Virus record (IMG/VR): IMGVR_UViG_3300043411_003042
Span: 1 to 35,091 of that record
DNA from: a virus
Length of the DNA: 35,091 nucleotides
Reading direction: 5' to 3' (one strand)
A program made the position numbers and the translations under genes. The notes under the pieces were generated by a model. That model made no database searches. It was not told where the DNA came from and saw nothing but the letters and a program-made list of their open reading frames with translations. Below are positions 1 through 7,146 of the stretch, one piece after another (the first letter of the stretch is position 1; each line of letters begins with the position of its first letter).

Positions 1-534
1 TCAAGACAATGGATAGGTTATTTTATTTTCTGCCCAACAGAGTACAATTTCATTAAAATTAATTTTTATATCGGGCACTTTGACATTAGGTAAATCTGCA
101 TTAGCGTCCAAATAAGCCAATGTGATATGTGGTGTGAATCCATGCGTGTTATCTAATACCACACCCAGTGACTCCATTACATCTACTATTTCTTGTCTGA
201 AAGCAGGTAGGTCTGGACAGTCGTAAGATGCGTAAAATGGTTTTGTTACACCATCTCCAGAAAAATAGCCAGCTCCTTGTACCTTTCCTTTAATTTTGGA
301 ATATTTTTTAGCAATGTTTTCAAGCGCTAATTCAATTAGTTTTTTCTTGTCTTTCAATTCGTCAGCTTTGCCTAAATAAACCAATGTGATATGTAAATCA
401 TCTGAAGACTCGATTGTAGTAGAATCGGAAAAATCTTTTTTGTTTAGACACAGACTTTGAGCATCTTTTTTAGGCAGCCATAGAGCTATAATGGCGCTAG
501 TATGTTTTGCTGCAACAATGTTTTTATACCACAT
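1..534 (-). CDS. 2H phosphoesterase (LigT / 2'-5' RNA ligase-like)
   Basis: The 177-residue protein has the two H-x-T motifs that define the 2H phosphoesterase superfamily: H48-I-T50 in a hydrophobic strand and H136-I-T138 near the C-terminus, separated by about 86 residues as usual for the fold. Family members open or hydrolyse 2',5'- or cyclic phosphodiester bonds in RNA ends or cyclic oligonucleotides. Phage members include RNA-repair enzymes and the anti-CBASS nuclease Acb1; the sequence does not decide between these. The length is normal for a single-domain LigT protein. The protein starts with MWYK, a beginning shared with two other genes in the window (starts at 5179 and 18947), which may mean a common sorting or virion role; that is inference. 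No strong Shine-Dalgarno is visible upstream. It is the last gene of the leftmost minus-strand run, 35 nt after the ParB/Srx-like gene. Confidence 0.82.
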   Translation of the reverse strand: MWYKNIVAAKHTSAIIALWLPKKDAQSLCLNKKDFSDSTTIESSDDLHITLVYLGKADELKDKKKLIELALENIAKKYSKIKGKVQGAGYFSGDGVTKPFYASYDCPDLPAFRQEIVDVMESLGVVLDNTHGFTPHITLAYLDANADLPNVKVPDIKINFNEIVLCWAENKITYPLS

Positions 535-569
535 AATAATTTGTTCTATCTGACTTCAATCCCAACCTA

Positions 570-1091
570 TTAAATGTGTTTTAAGCGGTTGTATTCTATA
601 AAATCATTCGGTGTGTTTATATTGTCTCTAGATTCAAGATATAAATGTCGGTTTTGTTCAATCTTTTCTAAAACAATTTTAGTGCTTTCTTCTTTATCAA
701 TTAATTCTTTAATTAATGTTTTAAATTCAGTCATGTCAGACAATCTAACATCTGTTCTGGGGTCAAAAGGGGTCCACCAAGCCGTGATTAAATTTGGAAG
801 TAAATAATCTTCGTATTTAAATTTTCTAATTCTATATTCTGTGTTGTCGATAAAATCTCTTCCACCTAGTAAAATTGAAACAACACGATGATGACCATCG
901 TGAATGAAATTTTTTCCATCTTCAAATTGGGTTATTTCTATACATGGAGTTTTATCACCACGGTGTGGATGTTTTTGTAAGCAATTTTGAGTAAAAAATC
1001 CCCCGTCTTTTACAATTTTAACCATATCTCGCAATTGCTCAACATTGCGTATATTTTTTTGTGTTACTGTTAAATCATATATGTTTAGCAT
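570..1091 (-). CDS. ParB/sulfiredoxin-like domain protein, function unknown
   Basis: This 173-residue protein carries an F-I-H-D-G-H-H-R-V segment around residues 63-71, which resembles the D-G-x-H-R signature of the ParB/Srx superfamily (nucleotide-binding or nuclease domains, often small and free-standing in phages). Nothing else is diagnostic: no helix-turn-helix or partition partner is visible, so a DNA-segregation role is not supported. The remainder is charged and soluble, with no membrane segment. It lies between the peptide deformylase and the 2H phosphoesterase, with short gaps of about 35-40 nt, and is probably cotranscribed with them. The start is the ATG at 1091; the upstream sequence is A-rich without a clear ribosome-binding site. 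The family call rests on one motif and is tentative. Confidence 0.6.
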   Translation of the reverse strand: MLNIYDLTVTQKNIRNVEQLRDMVKIVKDGGFFTQNCLQKHPHRGDKTPCIEITQFEDGKNFIHDGHHRVVSILLGGRDFIDNTEYRIRKFKYEDYLLPNLITAWWTPFDPRTDVRLSDMTEFKTLIKELIDKEESTKIVLEKIEQNRHLYLESRDNINTPNDFIEYNRLKHI

Positions 1092-1129
1092 TTTTTTGCA
1101 TACAAATATTGTGTTACATTATGAGGGTT

Positions 1130-1660
1130 TTATTTAATTTCAACTGATTGAAATTTTGTTTCTTTTCCTGTGAACCAATGTAATGAATCTGCAAGAGCTT
1201 TGTCAAAAAACAAGACTCCATCAAGATGGTCTATTTCATGTTGTGCTACCGCAGCTGGAAACCCATCTAATGAAATAGAAATTTCATCGCCATTTGGTTT
1301 AAAACCAGATATAACAATGTTTTCATAGCGCGGCACTTTACCCCAAACTCCAGGCACACTTAAACAACCTTCATCTGATAAATAAAATCCTGAATGTTTC
1401 TTTATAACTGGGTTTATAACGTGATGATTCGTGTTTGATTTAATAGCAATGATTCTTAAATTTTCGCCAATTTGAGGGGCGGAAATTCCAACTCCGAGTG
1501 TTTCTTCAAGAGCAGTAATCATTTTAGATAATACGCTTTTTGCCAATTCGAAATCACTTACGGTTTCTGATTTAATTCTAAGTTTGTTGTTGGGATATTT
1601 AATTATTGTAGTTTCGTCATACAACGGCAAGTAAGATTTGGGTACAATTATATCTTTCAT
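1130..1660 (-). CDS. def: Peptide deformylase
   Basis: Peptide deformylase removes the N-formyl group from nascent proteins. From the ATG at 1660 the protein has 176 residues, typical for the family. All three metal-site motifs are present in order: G-V-G-I-S-A-P-Q (about residues 56-63), E-G-C-L-S with the metal-binding Cys at about 99, and Q-H-E-I-D-H at about 140-145 with two His ligands and the catalytic Glu. A GTG 15 nt further upstream is in frame, but the ATG overlaps the stop of the preceding gene as ATGA, a classic coupling arrangement, so I prefer it. Phage-encoded deformylases are known, often from cyanophages and other large phages; their presence is thought to help maturation of host or phage proteins during infection. 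The gene looks intact and active. Confidence 0.93.
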   Translation of the reverse strand: MKDIIVPKSYLPLYDETTIIKYPNNKLRIKSETVSDFELAKSVLSKMITALEETLGVGISAPQIGENLRIIAIKSNTNHHVINPVIKKHSGFYLSDEGCLSVPGVWGKVPRYENIVISGFKPNGDEISISLDGFPAAVAQHEIDHLDGVLFFDKALADSLHWFTGKETKFQSVEIK

Positions 1661-2001
1661 AATCTTTTTGTACACACTTGAATTGCTAGAGGTAAGATGT
1701 AGTTGTCTTTTTGAAGTTTATACCTTACAATTTTTTCTAAAAGTGCTTGTCTATACATAGGTGAACAATTAAATGAACTTTCGTTTAAATTGGGTGCGTT
1801 TGTTCCAAAAATTAAATGTCGTGCATAATTATTGCAAAAAATTGATTCAGCAACTGTAAGTTTTTCGCCAAAATATTTCATTATTTCTTCATTTTCGAAC
1901 AAATAATTATTACCTTCTGCGAAAGACAACCATTTCGCAAATTCAGGTGCAAATTGACTCAACGGAAGTAAATCATCGTTTTTAAGTAAGATTTCACTCA
2001 T
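1657..2001 (-). CDS. Hypothetical protein, 114 aa, upstream of peptide deformylase
   Basis: I do not recognise this protein. The ATG at 2001 gives a 114-residue soluble product starting MSEILLKND; a longer in-frame reading from 2094 would overlap the divergent deaminase gene and its promoter and begins with an unconvincing hydrophobic stretch, so the shorter form is preferred. It has a rich mix of aromatic and acidic residues, two Cys (one in the I-F-C-N-N segment) and no membrane helix or known motif. Its stop codon overlaps the start of the deformylase (ATGA), so the two are probably translationally coupled. The start lies only 26 nt from the -10 box of the divergent deaminase gene, so the short region between them probably serves both directions. 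Confidence 0.65.
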   Translation of the reverse strand: MSEILLKNDDLLPLSQFAPEFAKWLSFAEGNNYLFENEEIMKYFGEKLTVAESIFCNNYARHLIFGTNAPNLNESSFNCSPMYRQALLEKIVRYKLQKDNYILPLAIQVCTKRL

Positions 2002-2002
2002 T

Positions 2003-2032
2003 TTGTGATTGTCGTTTTTAAAGAGGTATAAT
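2003..2032 (+). promoter_or_regulatory. Candidate sigma70-type promoter for the dCMP deaminase
   Basis: A perfect TATAAT at 2027-2032 is preceded 18 nt upstream by TTGTGA (2003-2008, 4 of 6 matches to the -35 consensus). The in-frame ATG at 2045 is only 12 nt beyond the -10 box, so the transcript would have almost no leader. This is the only plus-strand gene in the window, so it needs its own promoter, which supports the call. Confidence 0.6.
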
Positions 2033-2044
2033 GGTTGCAACAAT

Positions 2045-2572
2045 ATGAAAAGAACGGACTGGAACGAAACTTTTATGACAATGGCTTGTCTCATCTCAAT
2101 GAGAAGCTCTGACGAGAGTACAAAAGTTGGAGCAGTTATAGTTAATTCATCAAATGTAGTGTTGGCAATGGGTTACAATGGATGGTGCAGGGGTGTTAAA
2201 CCATGGGATGAAAACGACCCTAGACACCAACGCCCACTGAAATATTTATATACAGAACATGCTGAAAGAAATGCTATTTATAACAGTTCAAATCAAGGGA
2301 CCAGTTTGAACGGATGTACAATTTATGTTTCTATAATGCCATGCATGGATTGCGCACGAGCAATTGTGCAAGTCGGAATTAAAAAAGTTGTTGTCCACAA
2401 AAATGGACAAGAAGAGTACAATAAGGCATACGATTATGACAAGCACAGGTGGACAACAGACTCCCAACACGCTGAAATATTATTCCAAGAAGCTGGAGTT
2501 GAATTTGAATGGTGGAGCGGCCCCTTAATTAAACCACTGGCTTATTTTAACAAAAAAGAAATACAACTCTAA
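2045..2572 (+). CDS. Deoxycytidylate (dCMP) deaminase
   Basis: The enzyme converts dCMP to dUMP, feeding thymidylate synthesis. The 175-residue protein from the ATG at 2045 has the zinc-dependent deaminase signature H-A-E at residues 72-74 and P-C-x-x-C with Cys100 and Cys103. The N-terminal W-N-E-T-F-M...S-x-D-E-S-T-K-V-G-A-V-I-V pattern is also typical of the dCMP/ComEB family. Length is normal for phage versions. A TTG 36 nt upstream is in frame, but it lies before the predicted promoter -10 box, so the ATG is chosen. It is the only plus-strand gene here and converges with the end of the 867-aa metallopeptidase-like gene, only 3 nt away. The gene looks complete. Confidence 0.92.
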   Translation: MKRTDWNETFMTMACLISMRSSDESTKVGAVIVNSSNVVLAMGYNGWCRGVKPWDENDPRHQRPLKYLYTEHAERNAIYNSSNQGTSLNGCTIYVSIMPCMDCARAIVQVGIKKVVVHKNGQEEYNKAYDYDKHRWTTDSQHAEILFQEAGVEFEWWSGPLIKPLAYFNKKEIQL

Positions 2573-2575
2573 TTT

Positions 2576-5179
2576 TTAATTGCTGGTATTCGTTTGTTGA
2601 GATTCTAAGTGAGGATAAAAACCGCTTCTTTCATTCTCTGGAAGAGGGGTTCTTAGCATAAAATCAAATTTCCTTCCGCCTGGAATTAATCCAGATTGTT
2701 CAATTATGCTGTCACTCAAATCTCTAATATCAGAGGCTGTAGGTGTCGCTGTGTAATCTTCAGTATTTTTGTTTTTAAGTTCATTTTGACGTTCTTTAAT
2801 TTCGTCTAAAGTTTCTTGAGACTGTATTCTGTCGGTGGTTATAGTTCCAGCACCTACCGCGTCCGTTAATCTCATCATATAATCTTTCAAATAACCTGAA
2901 AGTATTAAATCAGCCATTCCATCTACATTAAATACACGACGATAGCGAACAAGTTTGAGTTCTTGTTGAAGATTTTTCAATTGTTCTTCTAAATAATATG
3001 TACTTTGTCCAGAATTCACAGCATCTGTGATTTCAGCTTTCTTTTTGTTTATTTCTCTTAAAATATTTAGCGCGGCCTTTTTTTGTTCTTCCGCAATATC
3101 TTCTTGATATGCTGCTCGCAATTTTGTTTCTTGTCGAGATAAAATTTTGTTTATAACTTGTATCGGGTTGTCACTTTCGCTTATCCACCCCTGTCCTCTA
3201 GCTAAATCTTTTTGTAATCTAGCTGCGTTTGTGCCACCACTTGCCACTCCAGCTAGTGTACCTACTACATCATCTACCCATTGATTCTCAACAGCTTCGG
3301 CAACCAAAGGATTGTCTTTTAGAGATTCAATTTTTTGTTTAAACAATTCAACAAGATGGGGAATATCTCCGTGAACACGAGCATAAATTTCAGATGGGTC
3401 TGTTAAATATAACATTTCGTCTGATTCATATATTTTAGCTGGCTGTCTTTCTCTTTCTTCGTCTGACATTGATTTTAATTCTTGCTGTCGTTGCTTTTTT
3501 TCAAAGAATTGAGTTAAAACAGGACTTTCCATTGTTGCATCTCCGACCCCCAAATAATGCAAAGCGTGAGATGCTTCATGTTTTGCAACAGCATCAGTAA
3601 ATGAAGAAAGTGAAAGCTTGAGATTTTCCGCTAGACCTTTTAAGTATTCTGCCGATGAACTAATATCTGTTCTGACAAAAATGGCTGGTTTTTTAACATT
3701 GTCTATTGGGTCTATAAAAGAAGGAGCAAATTGGCCAGATGTACTACCTGAAAAATCAATACCATTTATTCCACGTTTAAATAAAATTTCATAATTGTAT
3801 TTAATAGTTGTTCCATTATATTTGTAAACAGTTAAATAATTAGCATAACCTTGAATGTCTTCTTTTGTTAATCCAGCATTTTTTACACCTTCTTCTAAAA
3901 GAAAATTCATTATAAAACTGTCTTGATTTGCTGTTGTTTTAGTTATAGCACCCGTGTTTATAGCGTCTTTAAACGCTGAAGCTATATCAGTAGAAATTGT
4001 TTTACTGTAATTTGTTTGTTTTTCAACATATTTATTTGTAATTTCTTGTGGAATAAAAGCCACCGTTTTCATTTTTTTGATATTTTCTGGAGATTTTTCT
4101 AGAAATTCGATAGTTTCTTCTAAACTTCCTAATCCGCTTGTTATTTTTTGTTGTGTTAAATAAGCTGAATCTTTTGTTACATTATTTATAACATCCATTA
4201 TTTCTGGCATGTTTTGCAGAGACTTGATATCATCTAATTCATCTATTTTATACATAAAAGAATTTAATAAATCTTCTAAATTGTTTTTTGGAATGTTTAA
4301 TTTGTTGTCATAAATACTTTTGATATATTTTAAAATATATTCGGCGGGATATGGAGTAGTTAAATAATTTGCTCCTTGTATGTTTGTTGTGTTTGGGTTT
4401 TCTATATAAGATTTTAAAAACGGAAATACTTCTTCTTTTGGCGCACCAGAGAAAGAAGAAGCATCTATAAAAACATCCTTAATAGAATCTTCATCTAAAT
4501 TAGATTTTTTTAATACGTCTACCAATTCATCGTTGTTTGATGAACTTAAAAGATTTATCAAATTTTTATGATTTGATGGTAGATAATATTTTGTGTAAGG
4601 ATGTGTTTGAGTGAAATATTCTACAAATTTATTTCTTCCATCTCCAGCCCGACTTGGATTGTCCTTTATGTCATTTCCACTAATAACATAATATAAAAAT
4701 TCATTTGAAAAATATATACCAGCTTGAGCTATTGCCTTTAAATAACCATAATCTAAATTTAAAACAGTTTGAGCATATGATGCGTCGTCAGCTCTATATG
4801 ATTTTTCAGTTAATATAAATGGTGGATAATTTTTATCAACTAATATTTTTGAAGCTAAACCCAATGTTTCAATTAATACATATGTAGCTCTTGGGATTTT
4901 TTCTTGTTTTAAATAATAATCAATAAAATATCTAGCGAAATCAGCATATGATAACAAATCATAATATTCTTCAGTTGAAAAGTTTTCATCTTTTGAATAA
5001 TTTGTTAAAATTGGAATTACATATTGTGTAACAAACTGAGGTATGGCATCAGGATTTGGTCTGTTACTATATGGTGAAATATTGGAAAAAGTCTGTTTTA
5101 AATTGCCAGCCCAAATCAATGGTACACTCGCAAGTGTATCATAAACACCAGCTAATATAGTTTTGTTTTGATACCACAT
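2576..5179 (-). CDS. Large HExxH zinc metallopeptidase-like protein, putative virion protein
   Basis: The 867-residue product is mostly unrecognised, but it contains a clear zincin motif H-E-A-S-H at residues 534-538, embedded in A-V-A-K-H-E-A-S-H-A-L-H-Y-L. A downstream D-P-S-E-I-Y-A-R segment, about 70 residues later, could supply the third zinc ligand (Glu), as in gluzincin-type peptidases. The first ~500 residues are rich in Asn, Tyr and Ser without a known fold; residues around 680-740 look coiled-coil. There is no signal peptide or obvious membrane segment. It begins MWYQN, like two other genes here that start MWYK. An intrinsic terminator lies upstream at 5240-5270, so this gene needs its own promoter in the 60-nt gap; none is obvious. 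Candidate roles include virion-associated lysis or processing peptidase; only the zinc site is actually supported. Confidence 0.7.
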   Translation of the reverse strand: MWYQNKTILAGVYDTLASVPLIWAGNLKQTFSNISPYSNRPNPDAIPQFVTQYVIPILTNYSKDENFSTEEYYDLLSYADFARYFIDYYLKQEKIPRATYVLIETLGLASKILVDKNYPPFILTEKSYRADDASYAQTVLNLDYGYLKAIAQAGIYFSNEFLYYVISGNDIKDNPSRAGDGRNKFVEYFTQTHPYTKYYLPSNHKNLINLLSSSNNDELVDVLKKSNLDEDSIKDVFIDASSFSGAPKEEVFPFLKSYIENPNTTNIQGANYLTTPYPAEYILKYIKSIYDNKLNIPKNNLEDLLNSFMYKIDELDDIKSLQNMPEIMDVINNVTKDSAYLTQQKITSGLGSLEETIEFLEKSPENIKKMKTVAFIPQEITNKYVEKQTNYSKTISTDIASAFKDAINTGAITKTTANQDSFIMNFLLEEGVKNAGLTKEDIQGYANYLTVYKYNGTTIKYNYEILFKRGINGIDFSGSTSGQFAPSFIDPIDNVKKPAIFVRTDISSSAEYLKGLAENLKLSLSSFTDAVAKHEASHALHYLGVGDATMESPVLTQFFEKKQRQQELKSMSDEERERQPAKIYESDEMLYLTDPSEIYARVHGDIPHLVELFKQKIESLKDNPLVAEAVENQWVDDVVGTLAGVASGGTNAARLQKDLARGQGWISESDNPIQVINKILSRQETKLRAAYQEDIAEEQKKAALNILREINKKKAEITDAVNSGQSTYYLEEQLKNLQQELKLVRYRRVFNVDGMADLILSGYLKDYMMRLTDAVGAGTITTDRIQSQETLDEIKERQNELKNKNTEDYTATPTASDIRDLSDSIIEQSGLIPGGRKFDFMLRTPLPENERSGFYPHLESQQTNTSN

Positions 5180-5239
5180 AATGCTTTTTTACGCTATATA
5201 TACTGCATTTCCTGTTTTGCGCCAACTTTTCACACAATA

Positions 5240-5270
5240 AAAAAGCCCTAGTTAAAAACTAGGGCTTTTT
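5240..5270 (-). terminator. Intrinsic terminator behind the capsid-tail remnant
   Basis: A perfect 14-bp inverted repeat (5240-5253 with 5257-5270) has a 3-nt loop, a GCCCTAG core and A/T tracts on both sides, so it could act in both directions. A second 9-bp hairpin (5271-5279 with 5282-5290) sits directly next to it and contains the stop codon of the capsid-tail remnant. It separates the endonuclease block from the metallopeptidase-like gene. Confidence 0.85.
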
Positions 5271-5286
5271 GTAGAATTTAAAAATT

Positions 5287-5388
5287 CTACAACACTATGA
5301 TTCTCGAACCCACGCAATCATTAATTACACCAAAACCAACTTTCTCTATAGTAAACCATCTATAGGTTGGTCTATAGATTTTAAACAT
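5287..5388 (-). pseudogene. Diverged remnant of the 3' end of a major capsid gene
   Basis: Read on the minus strand from 5388 to the TAG at 5287, this stretch encodes 33 residues whose last ~23 match the C-terminus of the capsid protein encoded at 7147-8007. The block V-G-F-G-V-I-N-D is identical, as is S-R-I-I-V near the end, and an aligned Trp lies just before; about 15 of 23 residues agree. The two DNA segments also align without gaps from the stop codon over about 54 nt with roughly 70% identity by eye. No further capsid similarity is visible upstream of about 5370. It overlaps the end of the 66-aa ORF in another frame. It appears to be the left-over original (or alternative) capsid 3' end, separated from the gene by the homing endonuclease insertion. 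Confidence 0.75.
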
Positions 5389-5546
5389 AATTTTATTTCT
5401 TCTTTTGTTTTATCATCTGTAGATTCATATATTGACCTGTAATACAACGCTATTTCTTTTAAATAGCGTTTGAATCCACTGCCCATGTTAGATATTTCCT
5501 CGTCAGTGAAAAACTTTTTTGAGTTAAGATTTGTTTCTTTATCCAT
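5346..5546 (-). CDS. Small hypothetical protein (66 aa) beside the homing endonuclease
   Basis: Unrecognised, charged, soluble 66-residue protein with alternating Lys/Glu and an aromatic central helix (residues about 25-45). There is no known motif. It has an extended -10 box (TGGTATAAT) ending 7 nt before its ATG, so it may be translated from a leaderless message. The start is 18 nt after the stop of the LAGLIDADG endonuclease. Its C-terminal codons overlap the capsid-tail remnant in a different frame, which suggests that the ORF ran into the remnant when the block was formed. It may belong to the mobile block, or be a phage gene that happened to be there; I cannot tell. Confidence 0.5.
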   Translation of the reverse strand: MDKETNLNSKKFFTDEEISNMGSGFKRYLKEIALYYRSIYESTDDKTKEEIKLCLKSIDQPIDGLL

Positions 5547-5553
5547 TGATGTG

Positions 5554-5562
5554 ATTATACCA
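5554..5562 (-). promoter_or_regulatory. Extended -10 promoter before the 66-aa ORF
   Basis: On the minus strand the sequence TGGTATAAT (TGn plus perfect TATAAT) lies 7 nt upstream of the ATG at 5546. The -35 region is poor, as is usual for extended -10 promoters. Predicted initiation falls at or next to the start codon. Confidence 0.5.
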
Positions 5563-5564
5563 CA

Positions 5565-7031
5565 TTAATCCTTCCACCAAATATTATCTTCTTTCCAAGT
5601 ACGGTTTAAAATTATATCCATATAGTGACTTTTCTTTAAATCATGTTTTTCATATGCCGCTATTCCCTTGACGCCATCCAAATAATCCTGACGTATTTCC
5701 TTAACTTTACCAGCTGTTAATCCAGTGCGACTAACTTCTGGTAAATTGTATTCCTTGGATTCCTTACGCCCATTCTTTGTCGCTTCAGACATACTCATCC
5801 CATCCTTTAATCTTCTATCAAGAGTAGGCTTAGAAACACCGCACAACGCTGAAATTTGAGTTAGCGTCATCTGCTCGCCATTATATTGGTAATGCTGTAC
5901 ACGCCCCTGAGAAGACTTGACAGGAACATAAGTGTCATCCTGCCAAGTTCTTCCCATAAGAACATCAGCAACAATATGAATGCTGACATCTAAGTCCTTA
6001 GCAATTTGAGCGTTACTTAAATTAGCAACTTTTTTAAGCTGTCTAATTTCCTTCACATTAGCCCACGAAAGCGTAGCCCGATTAGAAGGAACATCAGCCC
6101 TATGATTTACAGACTCCACATCCCCAGCAGGAATTAACATCGCATCCTTCGGATTCATCTGACACTTGATGATGCGGTGATAGAGAGTTTGCCGTGATAC
6201 CTGACAGCGCTCGTCAGAAGCCCAATCGCTAATGCTCTTTTCTTCATCAAAAATTTCAACGAGCCACTTTTCAACATCCTTCCAATGTGGAACTGTCAAA
6301 TCGTTCTGTCTTAAAGTAGCATCATCAATGTTGCGGTAGAAATCCTTGTAAATGCGGTACTTGCGAAGTAAGCGCATTTCGGGCGCACTATCTTCATACA
6401 TCCAGTCCATCAATTTTTTAATCGTAGCAGCGCCAGAATAAACAAGTTGGAAGTAAGTTCCACCTTTGACTTTAACAGGCCGCATATAGCCGTAAGGCTT
6501 GCCAATGATAGGTTCTAGCGTTGCCTTTAATCCAAGAAGATACTGTTCAGGGCCGCAGAAGTTGACACCGATGTATTTACTTTTTTGCGATGGATGCTTA
6601 ATCAAATGAATGCAGCCGTCCCCATCAAAGAAACCTCGAACATAGTGAGACATGAATTCAGACGGATAGTCAGTAGGCCACTCAGCCGTCCACGACTTGC
6701 GAGGGTGAATGTGAAGACGCATCAAATCTTGAGCGATTTTAAACGAGTTGATGCGCCAAACGCTTAGTTCAGCTTTGTTATATGTTTTTCCATTCTTAGC
6801 AAGGGATGTTGTGGCTGGAACAATACCTATAGGGCGATTACTTCCAATCATGTTGTTGAATGATTCAAGTATGTGGCGGTCTTTTGAATGAAGATTCATT
6901 GAAAGTCCGTAGCTATTGGCCCTGTCAACGTATTTGTGCAAACATCCGTCAGCAGCAATAAAGCCAAGCATATAAGCCATTTCTGGGGTCCAAGTAGAAA
7001 AAAATTCTTCGTTGAGTGTGTATATTCTCAT
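5565..7031 (-). CDS. LAGLIDADG homing endonuclease with C-terminal helix-turn-helix repeats
   Basis: The 488-residue protein carries two LAGLIDADG motifs: Y-M-L-G-F-I-A-A-D-G (residues about 20-29) and Y-V-R-G-F-F-D-G-D-G (about 130-139). Both keep the acidic residue that binds the catalytic metal, so this looks like an active monomeric double-motif nuclease. After the catalytic part (to about residue 235) come several helix-turn-helix or NUMOD-like segments, at about 260-290, 330-365, 385-415 and 430-485; such modules help recognise the target in intron- and free-standing homing endonucleases. A TATAAT box ends 9 nt before the ATG, so it has its own promoter. It sits between the capsid gene, with its terminator, and a diverged copy of the capsid 3' end. 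This suggests a free-standing homing endonuclease that invaded the capsid gene end. It is not inside an intron or intein here. Confidence 0.9.
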   Translation of the reverse strand: MRIYTLNEEFFSTWTPEMAYMLGFIAADGCLHKYVDRANSYGLSMNLHSKDRHILESFNNMIGSNRPIGIVPATTSLAKNGKTYNKAELSVWRINSFKIAQDLMRLHIHPRKSWTAEWPTDYPSEFMSHYVRGFFDGDGCIHLIKHPSQKSKYIGVNFCGPEQYLLGLKATLEPIIGKPYGYMRPVKVKGGTYFQLVYSGAATIKKLMDWMYEDSAPEMRLLRKYRIYKDFYRNIDDATLRQNDLTVPHWKDVEKWLVEIFDEEKSISDWASDERCQVSRQTLYHRIIKCQMNPKDAMLIPAGDVESVNHRADVPSNRATLSWANVKEIRQLKKVANLSNAQIAKDLDVSIHIVADVLMGRTWQDDTYVPVKSSQGRVQHYQYNGEQMTLTQISALCGVSKPTLDRRLKDGMSMSEATKNGRKESKEYNLPEVSRTGLTAGKVKEIRQDYLDGVKGIAAYEKHDLKKSHYMDIILNRTWKEDNIWWKD

Positions 7032-7040
7032 GATAATTCT

Positions 7041-7046
7041 ATTATA
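7041..7046 (-). promoter_or_regulatory. -10 box before the homing endonuclease
   Basis: A perfect TATAAT on the minus strand lies 9 nt before the endonuclease ATG at 7031 and 45 nt beyond the capsid terminator. No good -35 element is seen at the usual distance. Placement after a terminator supports independent expression. Confidence 0.45.
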
Positions 7047-7091
7047 CTGTATTTTTGATAATATACGCTACAAATATTTCAAATTAAAAAA

Positions 7092-7115
7092 GAATCCCCG
7101 GTTTTCCGGGGATTC
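7092..7115 (-). terminator. Intrinsic terminator of the capsid gene
   Basis: A 10-bp GC-rich stem (7092-7101 with 7106-7115, loop of 4) is followed on the minus strand by TTTTTTAATTT, a textbook rho-independent terminator 32 nt after the capsid stop codon. A weaker 6-bp hairpin (7123-7128 with 7133-7138) lies between it and the stop. Confidence 0.9.
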
Positions 7116-7146
7116 AGGTTCAAATCTCAAGAGAGATTATTGCTTG

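Noticed and set aside
570-1091. Plasmid-type ParB partition protein.
   Set aside because: Only the D-G-H-H-R element is present; there is no helix-turn-helix, ParA partner or parS-like repeats.
2009-2044. TTG start giving a 12-residue longer dCMP deaminase.
   Set aside because: It lies upstream of the -10 box at 2027-2032, and the family start pattern begins at the ATG at 2045.
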